64,000 bases of DNA from Kordiimonas gwangyangensis DSM 19435 = JCM 12864. GTDB lineage: Bacteria; Pseudomonadota; Alphaproteobacteria; Sphingomonadales; Kordiimonadaceae. The translations under genes were made by a program, and so were the position numbers. The notes beneath the pieces are model-generated. The model searched no databases and was not told where the DNA came from. It worked only from the letters and a program-made list of their open reading frames with translations. This document shows, one piece after another, positions 27,182 through 35,260 of this stretch (position 1 is the first letter of the stretch; every line of letters starts with the position of its first letter). Where the stretch lies: positions 1-64,000 of the forward strand of contig NZ_AQXF01000004.1 of assembly GCF_000375545.1 (NCBI RefSeq), given 5' to 3'.

Positions 27182-27700
27182 ATGCGTCTTACCTACCGTC
27201 TTATGCTTGCTCTGGCCTGTGTTTCTGGCACGGCTATAAGTGCAAGCGCTGACCGCATGGCATCTGAAGCGATGCCGAAGCTGGAGATTATTCTCCGTGC
27301 ATCCGAATTTCTCAGTAAGGGCAATGAGCTGGTGATCAGGGGCGATGCCCTTGGTGCCCGCGAGGAATATGCCCGCGCGCTCCGTGGTGAGTTGACGGTG
27401 CAACAACGCGCCCGTGCCTACAACGGCCTGTGTGTCACGCACATCATGGAAGAAGAATGGTCCGATGCACTCAAGCAGTGCAACATCGCCATTGCCATCG
27501 CGCCCAACAATTGGCGCTTCTACAATAACCGCGGCAACATCTATCTGGAAACCGGCGAGATTGACCGGGCTCAGGAAGAATACCAGCGCGGTCTGGAGCT
27601 GGCGCCCAATTCCATCGTCATTCGCAACAACATCAAGCTGGCGGACGGTCGTGCGCGCGGCTTGAAAGTTGATTCGCCGCAAATGACCCGCCCGGCCTAA
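27182..27700 (+). CDS. Exported TPR-repeat protein, 172 aa
   Basis: Signal peptide (MRLTYRLMLALACVSGTAISASA) followed by three TPR units, e.g. ARAYNGLCVTHIMEEEWSDALKQCNIAIAI at about 77-106 and the next unit WRFYNNRGNIYLETGEIDRA. AGTGGAGGTCGTA precedes the ATG at 27182. A longer in-frame reading from 27095 lacks a ribosome binding site and would bury the signal peptide. Probably a periplasmic protein-interaction scaffold; specific role unknown. Confidence 0.8.
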   Translation: MRLTYRLMLALACVSGTAISASADRMASEAMPKLEIILRASEFLSKGNELVIRGDALGAREEYARALRGELTVQQRARAYNGLCVTHIMEEEWSDALKQCNIAIAIAPNNWRFYNNRGNIYLETGEIDRAQEEYQRGLELAPNSIVIRNNIKLADGRARGLKVDSPQMTRPA

Positions 27701-27819
27701 GCTGGCGCGCCTGAACACCCTTTCGGGCTGTGCACAGGGGGTGCACGGCCCTTGAGGCTTCCCAGCAACCGCGTTGGGTGATATGAGGGGCTTGAGGATA
27801 GAAAGTGGAGGCAAAGTGC

Positions 27820-28485
27820 GTGCCCGTCATCTCACGCTTGTTTGCAGCGTTGGCCCTGATATTTCTTGTCGCCTGCGACCCTGTCGCACGTGCGCCTGAA
27901 ACACCGACCGCTATTGTCGGCACCCGCGCTGTCATCCAGCGTCACGGGCAGGAGCTTTATGCCGAAGTCACGGGCGTGAATGGCAAGCTCGTCACCACCG
28001 AATATTACTGGCAGGACGAACGCGTCGTCATCCACAACTATTACCGCGGCCTTTATAACGTCAGCGGGACCGAGTTTGGCTACCAGTATGAAGCCGACTT
28101 CGACTATTCCGTGCTTGAAAAGCTGTTCCCGCTCGCGGTCGGCAAGGAAGTCAGCTTCTCCGGCAACACCAAGAATATCAACCGTGGCAGCGCCATCGAC
28201 TTCTGGGCCAACATCCATGTAATTGGCGAGAAGACGATTTCGCTCTCATCTGGCGACCGCAAGGTGTTTGTCGTTGATATCGTCACCGAATATACCAAGG
28301 GCAACAACTCCAAGCGCAAGACCAACACGGTCTATTATGACCCGGAGCTGTCGATGGTGCTCAAATCCGTCATCCATGAAGACGGCTACCAGAGCTATTG
28401 GCGCGTGGTGACGGTTGAACGCCCCGGCAATGCCCGCACGCCTTCCGCCATCCAGCAGCGCCGCGCTGGTACGGTGATGATCTAA
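27820..28485 (+). CDS. Putative lipoprotein, 221 aa, no recognised domain
   Basis: GTG at 27820 with GGAGG eight bases upstream gives a lipoprotein signal peptide, MPVISRLFAALALIFLVAC, with the lipobox LVAC at Cys19. The mature part is rich in aromatic residues and beta-strand-like segments (VTTEYYWQDERVVIHNYYRG, then KTNTVYYDPELSMVLKSVI). That pattern recalls DUF3108/LolA-like beta sheets that describe a surface-exposed substrate, but I do not recognise the family. It follows the exported TPR gene by 120 bp. Confidence 0.7.
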   Translation: MPVISRLFAALALIFLVACDPVARAPETPTAIVGTRAVIQRHGQELYAEVTGVNGKLVTTEYYWQDERVVIHNYYRGLYNVSGTEFGYQYEADFDYSVLEKLFPLAVGKEVSFSGNTKNINRGSAIDFWANIHVIGEKTISLSSGDRKVFVVDIVTEYTKGNNSKRKTNTVYYDPELSMVLKSVIHEDGYQSYWRVVTVERPGNARTPSAIQQRRAGTVMI

Positions 28486-28514
28486 ACCGGGCTTACGCCA
28501 GTTTCATCCCCGGC

Positions 28515-28826
28515 CTAGGCCAGCTTCATCAAGGTAATGCCCGAGACAATCATGGCTGCCGCCATCACACGCATCGGCGTAAGCGCTTCACCCAGAAGCC
28601 ACACACCGGCGATGAAGGCCCCAACTGCGCCAATACCGGTCCAGACCATATAGGCGGTGCCAAGCGGCAGGCTTCGCATCGCAAGCGCCAGCAGGCCGAA
28701 GGAGCCTATGGCGGCAATGGTCATGGTGATGGTGGGGATAAGCCTCGTGAAACCGTCCGACTGTTTCATCGCGAACGCCCACACAACTTCAAGAATACCA
28801 GCGATAATCAGAATAACCCAAGCCAT
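28515..28826 (-). CDS. sugE: SMR-family guanidinium exporter (SugE/Gdx), 103 aa
   Basis: Four-helix small multidrug resistance protein. Begins MAWVILIIAGILEVVWAFAMK with the essential Glu in helix 1, then SLPLGTAYMVWTGIGAVGAF in helix 3, the Gdx/SugE-type signature rather than EmrE-type. Exchanges guanidinium for protons. GGAAGGA lies seven bases before the ATG at 28826. The upstream guanidine-II riboswitch supports guanidinium as the physiological substrate. Upstream in-frame sequence belongs to the leader, not the protein. Confidence 0.93.
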   Translation of the reverse strand: MAWVILIIAGILEVVWAFAMKQSDGFTRLIPTITMTIAAIGSFGLLALAMRSLPLGTAYMVWTGIGAVGAFIAGVWLLGEALTPMRVMAAAMIVSGITLMKLA

Positions 28827-28845
28827 GGTATGATCCTTCCATGAT

Positions 28846-28890
28846 CGGGCCGTCCCGCATGATTCCCGTGCGTGGGGGAGGTCGTCCTCC
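28846..28890 (-). ncRNA. Guanidine-II riboswitch (mini-ykkC) of the SMR gene
   Basis: On the minus strand two short hairpins, each capped by an ACGR tetraloop, precede the gene. The first is GGAGG-ACGA-CCTCC (28890-28877) and the second CGGG-ACGG-CCCG (28857-28846, with GGG/CCC closing the ACGG). They are spaced by 19 nt and followed within 6 nt by the GGAAGGA ribosome binding site. This is the defining architecture of the mini-ykkC RNA, which binds guanidinium cooperatively and turns on translation. No other element is needed to explain the sequence. Confidence 0.88.
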
Positions 28891-28940
28891 TTACCCTCAT
28901 ATGGGACAGGATGCCCGGTGTTCAAGGCCAATTGGCGTGA

Positions 28941-29324
28941 TCAGGCGCTATAGATCACACCGTCCTCGATCGTGACGGCAACGGGCCGCAGATAGTCACC
29001 CTTGCAAGGGCCGCGCACACATTTGCCGCTGTCCGTCTCAAAAAGCGCGCCGTGCGTGCGGCATATGAGCCGCCTGCCGGTGATATCAAGGAATTTGTCG
29101 TCGAACATATTAAGCGGCGTGCCGGCGTGCGGGCAGCGGTTCTCATAGACGACTGCGCTCGCGTAACCGGTGCGCTGCACGATAAGCCGTAGCACCATCG
29201 TGCCGTCACGGAACACCAGTTCCTTGCCGCCGTGGGGTGGCAGGTCTTCAAGTCGCGCCAGCAGGGTGCCTTTCGGCGGGCCAGCGGGCGCGTCCTCTAG
29301 TTCCAGGGGGCTTGGGGCTTGCAT
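28941..29324 (-). CDS. Rieske [2Fe-2S] ferredoxin-like protein, 127 aa
   Basis: Single Rieske domain with the ligand pairs in CPHAGTPLN and CRTHGALF, about 40 residues apart. The C-terminus ends PVAVTIEDGVIYSA as in small soluble Rieske proteins. No TAT or TM segment, so cytoplasmic. Electron-transfer partner unknown. Last gene of the leftward tsaD-gpsA-YciI-EVE run, 5 bp from the EVE gene. Confidence 0.9.
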   Translation of the reverse strand: MQAPSPLELEDAPAGPPKGTLLARLEDLPPHGGKELVFRDGTMVLRLIVQRTGYASAVVYENRCPHAGTPLNMFDDKFLDITGRRLICRTHGALFETDSGKCVRGPCKGDYLRPVAVTIEDGVIYSA

Positions 29325-29329
29325 CGGCG

Positions 29330-29737
29330 CTAAAGCCCACCCTTGGCGCAGATCAGCTGCCAGCTTGCCGCGTCAATCGGCATCACGCTCAGGCGTGACT
29401 GGCGCACAAGCGCGAGGTCGTGCAGGCGTTCGTCGGCTTTGATGTCAGCCAGGCTCACCGGCTTTGGTACCGGGCCCTTGGCCTTGAGGTCAACGAGACA
29501 GAATTTGCCTTTCTCGTCCGCCGGGTCGTCGTACGGGCCTTTGGCGACAGTGCAGATACCCACGATCTCCCGCGCCTTGCCGGAATGGTAGAAGAACACC
29601 TCGTCGCCCACAGCCATCTTGCGCATGTTGGCTTGCGCCTGATAGTTCTTCACGCCGGTCCAGGCTTCGGTCTCTACCCCGCACTGGTCATCCCATGACC
29701 AGTCCTCGGGTTCCGATTTCACCAGCCAATAGGCCAT
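29330..29737 (-). CDS. EVE-domain protein, 135 aa
   Basis: Whole-length EVE (PUA-like) domain: YWLVKSEPEDWSWDD, the WTGVKNYQAQANMRKM segment and DEVFFYHSGKAREIVGI, which in characterised members forms a pocket for modified bases or nucleic-acid ligands. Often encoded near gpsA in Alphaproteobacteria, as here. Molecular role unknown. Confidence 0.92.
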   Translation of the reverse strand: MAYWLVKSEPEDWSWDDQCGVETEAWTGVKNYQAQANMRKMAVGDEVFFYHSGKAREIVGICTVAKGPYDDPADEKGKFCLVDLKAKGPVPKPVSLADIKADERLHDLALVRQSRLSVMPIDAASWQLICAKGGL

Positions 29738-29750
29738 CCGTCCTCTCCCG

Positions 29751-30050
29751 TCAGTCCTTCGGCACCCACTCGCCGGTCACCTTCAGCCAGTGACGGATTT
29801 CGACACTCTCGAACAGGCCCGCCGTGGCATAGGGGTCGTTTTCACAGAAAAGCTGAACGGCACCTTCGCTCGCGGCATCAATGATGATCATGCTGCCAAT
29901 GGGCTTTGGCTCATCTCCCGCGGACAGGATAGGCCCCGCCACTTTGATACGGTTCCCCGCGCCCTTGATATAGTCCAGGTGCGCGGCGCGGTTCGCCATG
30001 CGCAGCTCGAGGCTGTTCGCCTTGTCTTTGGCCAGAATCATGAACAGCAT
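29751..30050 (-). CDS. YciI-family protein, 99 aa
   Basis: Ferredoxin-like alpha-beta barrel of the YCII family: MLFMILAKDKANSLELR at the start, then the conserved R..HLDYI and LSAGDEPKPIGSMIII, followed by FCENDPYATAGLFESVEIR. The catalytic His and Asp of the family are in those segments. Enzymatic role unclear (dehalogenase-like in related domains). Between gpsA and the EVE gene, gaps 13 and 26 bp. Confidence 0.9.
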   Translation of the reverse strand: MLFMILAKDKANSLELRMANRAAHLDYIKGAGNRIKVAGPILSAGDEPKPIGSMIIIDAASEGAVQLFCENDPYATAGLFESVEIRHWLKVTGEWVPKD

Positions 30051-30076
30051 GGCTGTCTCCCGCTTGTTGCTATTGC

Positions 30077-31069
30077 CTAGTTGTTTTCATTGGTGAATGG
30101 CCGCGCCATCAACTCGTCCATGACGGTTTTGGCGTCGCGCCCTTCCTTGAGGATATGGTAGACCGCGCTGGTGATGGGCATCTCAAGGCCCTTCTCAATC
30201 GCAATCTTGTGCACAATCTCGACCGTATGCGCGCCTTCGGCCACCGAGTTGCGCTCCGCCATGATCTCTTCCATCGTGCGGCCTTCGCCGATGGCTTTGC
30301 CAAGCGACATATTGCGCGACTGCGTGCTTGAACACGTGAGGATCAAATCACCAAGGCCGGACAGGCCCATGAGCGTTTCGGTTTTGGCGCCGTAAAGTTT
30401 GCCGAAGCGGATGATCTCCGCCAAGCCACGGGTGATCACCGCCGCGCGGGCGTTTTCGCCCACACCCAGCCCTGCCGCCATGCCGGTGGCAATGGCCAGC
30501 ACATTCTTGACCGCGCCACCAATTTGCGCACCCACAATGTCGCTGTTGTAATAGGGGCGGAAGGTGGTGTGTCCAAAGGCTTCCACAAGCGCCATGCCAA
30601 CCGTCTCGTCGCGGGTGGCAAGGGTCAGCGCGCACGGCAGGCCGCGCGCCACTTCAATCGCAAACGTGGGGCCGGAAAGCACCGCAACCGGGTTGTTCGG
30701 TGCCACTTCTTCAATGGCCTGGCTCAGCAGTTTACCCGTCGCAACCTCAATACCTTTGGAGCAGATCACCAGCGGCACACCGTCCGGCACATGGGCCTTG
30801 AGGCTGCGCACCATCGCGCGCAAATGCTGGGCTGGCGACACCACAAGGATCGCGTCGCGGTCAGCGAGGGCAGCGAAGTCACTGGTGGCCCTCAGTTTCG
30901 GGTCGAGGGTGACGGCAGGCAGGAACAGTTTGTTCACATGCTCGGTGGTGATGGAGGAGACAACCTCCTCCTCACGGGCCCATAAAATCGTGTCGCGTCC
31001 GGCGCGTACGCTCGCAACAGCAAGCGCCGTACCCCATGCTCCCGCACCCAGAACACCGATCTTTTGCAA
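30077..31069 (-). CDS. gpsA: NAD(P)-dependent glycerol-3-phosphate dehydrogenase
   Basis: Makes glycerol-3-P for phospholipid synthesis. N-terminal Rossmann motif GAGAWGTALA, the catalytic Lys region in GGAVKNVLAIATGMA, and the SLGKAIGEGRTMEEI segment near the C-terminus. 330 aa, standard. Lies 66 bp downstream of tsaD in the same direction, the usual alphaproteobacterial arrangement. Confidence 0.95.
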   Translation of the reverse strand: MQKIGVLGAGAWGTALAVASVRAGRDTILWAREEEVVSSITTEHVNKLFLPAVTLDPKLRATSDFAALADRDAILVVSPAQHLRAMVRSLKAHVPDGVPLVICSKGIEVATGKLLSQAIEEVAPNNPVAVLSGPTFAIEVARGLPCALTLATRDETVGMALVEAFGHTTFRPYYNSDIVGAQIGGAVKNVLAIATGMAAGLGVGENARAAVITRGLAEIIRFGKLYGAKTETLMGLSGLGDLILTCSSTQSRNMSLGKAIGEGRTMEEIMAERNSVAEGAHTVEIVHKIAIEKGLEMPITSAVYHILKEGRDAKTVMDELMARPFTNENN

Positions 31070-31135
31070 GGCCCTCTCCTTTTATTTTTGTCTTGACCCT
31101 AGACTGCCCTTTCCGGGGCCGGGCGGCAAGGGCGC

Positions 31136-32257
31136 TTATGCTTTCGCGCCCTTTTTCCCTTTGCCTACCATGGGCTTGGCATCACCGTCGAGCGGCCAGC
31201 GCGGACGCACGGAAACATCCATGTCATCCCCAAAATCATCGCTCAGGAAACGCTCAAGCCCGGCCCATGCGATCATGGCACCATTGTCGGTACAAAGGCT
31301 GAGCGGCGGCGCCACGAAGGTCAGCGCGTTTGCGCTTGCAAGCGTCTCAAGCTTGCCGCGCAGGTAGGCGTTCGCCGCCACACCGCCCGCGACCACCAGC
31401 GCATGGTCGCCCGCGCCCACTTGCTCGCGAAAGAGGGTGATGGCGCGCTTCAGCCGGTCCACAAGGCAGTCGGCAATTGTCATCTGGAAGGCGGCGCAAA
31501 TGTCCGCGCGGTCGGTTTTGAGCAGTACACCCTCGCGTTCCACACATTCTTCCGCCAAGCGCCGGACTGCGGTCTTGAGGCCGGAGAAGGAGAAATTGCA
31601 GTGCGGCTTGCCCACCATGGGTTTCGGCAAGCGGAAGCGCTTGGGGTTGCCTTCGCGCGCCGCGGCTTCAACCGCCGGGCCGCCGGGGTAACCAAGGCCC
31701 AAAAGCTTGGCGGTTTTATCGAACGCCTCGCCCGCTGCGTCGTCAATCGTGGTGCCAAGACGGGTATAGTCGCCCGGTCCCGCCACGCTCAAAATCTGGC
31801 AGTGTCCGCCTGATACCAGCAGCAGCAGGTAGGGGAATTTCACCTCATTGGTCAAACGCACCGTCAGCGCGTGGCCTTCAAGGTGGTTGACTGCCACAAA
31901 GGGTTTGCCCGCTGCCTTGGCCACGGCCTTTGCCGTCATCACGCCCACCATCAGGCCACCCACAAGGCCCGGACCGGTGGTGGCCGCCACAGCGTCAAGG
32001 TCGCGGAAGGTCAGCCCAGCTTCATCCATCAGGTCCTTCAACAGGTGGTCAAGGTGGCTGATATGCTGGCGCGCGGCAATCTCGGGCACCACGCCGCCAA
32101 ACTCGGCATGGTCGTCAATCTGAGACAGGACCTTGTGCGCAATAACCTGCCGGTCGGCGGACACAATGGCCGCCGCCGTTTCATCACAGCTTGTCTCGAT
32201 CCCCAGCACAAGCGGGCGCGTATAGGCCGCCTTCGTGCTTTCATTTGTCGCGGGCAT
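31136..32257 (-). CDS. tsaD: tRNA N6-adenosine threonylcarbamoyltransferase TsaD
   Basis: Transfers the threonylcarbamoyl group to A37 of ANN-decoding tRNAs. ASKHA fold. [15 protein letters not shown] at the N-terminus, metal-binding His pair in [16 protein letters not shown], and the C-terminal [10 protein letters not shown] and [10 protein letters not shown] motifs. 373 aa with a Lys-rich tail. Divergent from hemC. Confidence 0.95.
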   Translation of the reverse strand: MPATNESTKAAYTRPLVLGIETSCDETAAAIVSADRQVIAHKVLSQIDDHAEFGGVVPEIAARQHISHLDHLLKDLMDEAGLTFRDLDAVAATTGPGLVGGLMVGVMTAKAVAKAAGKPFVAVNHLEGHALTVRLTNEVKFPYLLLLVSGGHCQILSVAGPGDYTRLGTTIDDAAGEAFDKTAKLLGLGYPGGPAVEAAAREGNPKRFRLPKPMVGKPHCNFSFSGLKTAVRRLAEECVEREGVLLKTDRADICAAFQMTIADCLVDRLKRAITLFREQVGAGDHALVVAGGVAANAYLRGKLETLASANALTFVAPPLSLCTDNGAMIAWAGLERFLSDDFGDDMDVSVRPRWPLDGDAKPMVGKGKKGAKA

Positions 32258-32375
32258 GATAATTCCTGTCTTTGGGCTTGGGCCGCCGCTTCATAAGCTC
32301 TATAAGCCAAAAGGAGAAAAGCTTCAAAAGGAAGTGACGCCAAACAGGCGTCCGATAGCACCGAGAGAGGGTTCA

Positions 32376-33335
32376 GTGCAACACAGCATTAAAATCGGTA
32401 CACGTGGCAGCCCGCTTGCGCTTGCGCAGGCCAATGACGTGAAGGCGCGGCTCATTGCAGCCCATGACGACCTGAACGCGGACAATGTGCATATCGTCGA
32501 GATCAAAACCACCGGTGACCGTATCCTTGACCGCCACCTGATGAACGCGGGCGGCAAAGGCCTTTTCACCAAGGAGATCGAGGATGCGCTTCTCGCGCGG
32601 GAGATCGACTGCGCGGTGCATTCCTCCAAGGATATGCCGACAAGCCTGCCGGACGGCCTCATCCTCTCCACTTTCCTTGAGCGTGAAGACCCGCGCGATG
32701 TGTTCATGAGCGCGAAATACGCGTCCTTCGCTGACCTGCCGGAAGGCGCGACCCTTGGCACCGCATCCTTGCGCCGCCGCGCCATGGCCCTCCGCGTGCG
32801 GCCTGACCTCAAGGTTGTTACCTTCCGCGGCAATGTGCAAACCCGTATGCGCAAGCTGGCTGACGGTGAAGCCGATGGCACCTTCCTCGCGCTCGCCGGG
32901 CTTAACCGCCTTGGCATGCCGGAAGCGGCCACAGAGGTACTTAGCTTGGCTGACTTTCTGCCCGCCCCCGCCCAAGGGGCAGTGACAGTCGAAATCCGTG
33001 AGGATGACGCAGAGATGGCCGCGCGGCTTGACCCGCTGCACTGCGCCAAAACGGCCGTGGCGGTTATTGCAGAGCGTTCCTTCCTCAGCGCGCTTGACGG
33101 TTCCTGCCGCACGCCGATTGCGGCTTACGCAAGCCTTTCGGGCGAAAGCCTTATGATGCACGCCATGCTGCTGTCGCTCGACGGGAAAACCGTGTTTGAC
33201 CAGACAGGCACCTGTGCGGCCAGCCTTGATGCTGCCGCCATCCTCGGGCAGGATATGGGTGCCGCGATCCGGGGGGACGCGGGTGAGGCCTTCTTTGAGG
33301 CGCTCGCAAGCGATATCGAAGCGGAGATTGCATGA
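32376..33335 (+). CDS. hemC: Porphobilinogen deaminase (hydroxymethylbilane synthase)
   Basis: Polymerises four porphobilinogens into hydroxymethylbilane. IGTRGSPLALAQA near the N-terminus, the substrate Arg in GTASLRRRA, and dipyrromethane-cofactor Cys in DGSCRTPIAAY. GTG at 32376 (after GAGAGGG) gives the canonical start. A longer reading from 32235 overlaps the divergent tsaD gene and has no support. Its stop overlaps the hemD start by four bases. Confidence 0.94.
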   Translation: MQHSIKIGTRGSPLALAQANDVKARLIAAHDDLNADNVHIVEIKTTGDRILDRHLMNAGGKGLFTKEIEDALLAREIDCAVHSSKDMPTSLPDGLILSTFLEREDPRDVFMSAKYASFADLPEGATLGTASLRRRAMALRVRPDLKVVTFRGNVQTRMRKLADGEADGTFLALAGLNRLGMPEAATEVLSLADFLPAPAQGAVTVEIREDDAEMAARLDPLHCAKTAVAVIAERSFLSALDGSCRTPIAAYASLSGESLMMHAMLLSLDGKTVFDQTGTCAASLDAAAILGQDMGAAIRGDAGEAFFEALASDIEAEIA

Positions 33336-34039
33336 GCACAATCCTAGTTACCCGCCCGATTGATGAGGCGTCGGCCACGGCCGAAAAGCTGGAAGCCATG
33401 GGCCATACTGTGATCATCGCGCCGATGATCCGCATCGATCCGGTCTCGTTCGAGATCCCGGCGGACAACCGCAGCCTTATCGTCACCAGCAAAAACGGTG
33501 CACGCTACGGCCTGGCCAATATTGGCAACAAGGCGCGGCCTATTTTCGCGGTGGCTGAAGAAACGGCGGCGGAAGCACGCCGCCTCGGCTTCACCAATGT
33601 GGCGGTTGGCCCCGGTACGGTGCGCCAGCTTATGCCCATGCTGCTGGAGTGCGGCATCTCCGAGAAACGCAAATACAGCTACCTTTGCGGCAACAATATC
33701 TCCTACGACATCTCCTCCGCCCTCAATGCCGAGGGCATCGACAGCGAGAATGTCATCACCTACCAGTCGCGCCCCTTGCGGGCCTTCTCTGGCGGGGTGC
33801 AGGACGCCATGGAAGAAGGCGAAATCGATATCGCCCTCTTTTATTCGCCGCGTACGGCCACCACATTCGAGGAAACGGCAGCGGAATACGGCCGGTCTGA
33901 TTGGCTGAACAAAATTGATGCTGTGGCGCTCTCGACCCGGGTGAAAGAACAGCTCATCGGCCCGTGGAAAAGCGTGCGCTACGCCATCATGCCGACGGAA
34001 AAATCCGTGATGGCGCTCATCGAGGATATCGCGCGCTAG
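33332..34039 (+). CDS. hemD: Uroporphyrinogen-III synthase
   Basis: Cyclises hydroxymethylbilane. The family is weakly conserved. Here the recognisable parts are ILVTRPIDEASATAEKLEA at the N-terminus, LIVTSKNGARYG and the C-terminal ALSTRVKEQL segment, where the usual motif is (S)xxxA. ATGA overlap with hemC and position before the Mic60 gene support the assignment. Confidence 0.9.
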   Translation: MSTILVTRPIDEASATAEKLEAMGHTVIIAPMIRIDPVSFEIPADNRSLIVTSKNGARYGLANIGNKARPIFAVAEETAAEARRLGFTNVAVGPGTVRQLMPMLLECGISEKRKYSYLCGNNISYDISSALNAEGIDSENVITYQSRPLRAFSGGVQDAMEEGEIDIALFYSPRTATTFEETAAEYGRSDWLNKIDAVALSTRVKEQLIGPWKSVRYAIMPTEKSVMALIEDIAR

Positions 34040-34057
34040 GCGGCAGGGGACAGAATA

Positions 34058-35260
34058 GTGGCAAGCGACGACAAACAAACACCTACTCCGGACGTTGAAG
34101 CGGTCCCGGCGGACGAGAAAGATTTCATCGACGCCGAGGTGATCGCCGAACATCCCGCGCGAGACAGCAAACCGGCCCGCCAGGGTGCCAGCTTCATGGC
34201 CAAGGCCGGCTGGTTCCTCGCCTTTGGTGTCAGCGCGTTTGCGGCTGGTGTGTATTTTGCGCCGAAATTCGATCCCGGCCTCGTTTATCTGGGCCTCAAG
34301 GACGAAGCGCCGGCGGTGGTTGCTGCTGCGGGCGGTGACCGCACAGATGTCGCACAGATTATGCACAGTGTGCAATCGCTCGAGGACGCCCTTAAGCGCC
34401 AGCAGGAAATGCTCGCCCAGCATGAAGAAGCGCTGAAATCAGCCATGTCCGAGCGCCAGAAGCTCGCGTCCGACATGGGTGTGATTGCGGACGCGGGTTC
34501 GCGCACATCCGGCACAGTCACCGACGCTGCGGAAATCGCCAAACTCCAAGGGGATATCACCCGGCTGACGGAAGATATCGCCCGGCTTTCCGCGCTTGGG
34601 AACGCGGAGGACCCTGAGGTTTCCCGCCTCACCGGGGCGCTTGCCATCGCGCGTGCTGAAAGCAGCCAGCTCAAGTCCCGGCTCGATACACTTGAACAAT
34701 CCATGAAAGCGGTGGAATCCGGCGCGCTTGAGGCCAGCCCGCGCGGCCGCCTTGTGCTTGCCCTTGGTCGCATCAAGGACCGCGCGCTTGTGGGCCTGCC
34801 GTTTGGTAGCGAACTCGCCGCCCTCCGGCCTGATTTTGCCGCCCTCCCGGCGCTTGACCAGCAAATGATTGGCGCTGACCTCGCCACGCTCACCGAACAC
34901 GGCGCAGGCATCATGCCCTATGAAACCCTTGTGCGCGACTTTGACGCCATGGCCTCCGCCGCCTTGCAGGCGACCGACAAGGCCGAGGGTAATTTCCTCA
35001 ACAAGCTTTTCACCGTGCGCCGCACCGACGCCGGCGCCACCGGGCTTGATGCCCAGCTTCTGAAGGCTGAGCGCGCGCTTGCCGCCCGTGATATCGCGGG
35101 TGCGGTCGCGGCGCTTGAAAGCCTTGAAGGTCCGGCGCTTGAAGCCACAGCCACATGGCGCACGCAGGCCAAGGCCCATGTGGCAACCGCACGCGCCTTC
35201 GACCGGCTGGTGACAGGTGTGGCGAATGCTGGTGAGGCACGCGAGGGGCAACCGTCGTGA
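34058..35260 (+). CDS. Mitofilin/Mic60-like inner-membrane protein, 400 aa
   Basis: A charged N-terminal cytoplasmic segment is followed by one TM helix (about residues 49-67). A long coiled coil (about 95-230, e.g. SLEDALKRQQEMLAQHEEAL) precedes a C-terminal helical domain resembling the mitofilin signature (PRGRLVLALGRIKDRALVGLPF). Encoded between hemD and hemY with a GTG start and a four-base overlap into hemY, the genomic position used to recognise alphaproteobacterial Mic60 homologues. In studied species it shapes intracytoplasmic or inner-membrane curvature. Identity rests on context and architecture more than on residues. Confidence 0.75.
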   Translation: MASDDKQTPTPDVEAVPADEKDFIDAEVIAEHPARDSKPARQGASFMAKAGWFLAFGVSAFAAGVYFAPKFDPGLVYLGLKDEAPAVVAAAGGDRTDVAQIMHSVQSLEDALKRQQEMLAQHEEALKSAMSERQKLASDMGVIADAGSRTSGTVTDAAEIAKLQGDITRLTEDIARLSALGNAEDPEVSRLTGALAIARAESSQLKSRLDTLEQSMKAVESGALEASPRGRLVLALGRIKDRALVGLPFGSELAALRPDFAALPALDQQMIGADLATLTEHGAGIMPYETLVRDFDAMASAALQATDKAEGNFLNKLFTVRRTDAGATGLDAQLLKAERALAARDIAGAVAALESLEGPALEATATWRTQAKAHVATARAFDRLVTGVANAGEAREGQPS

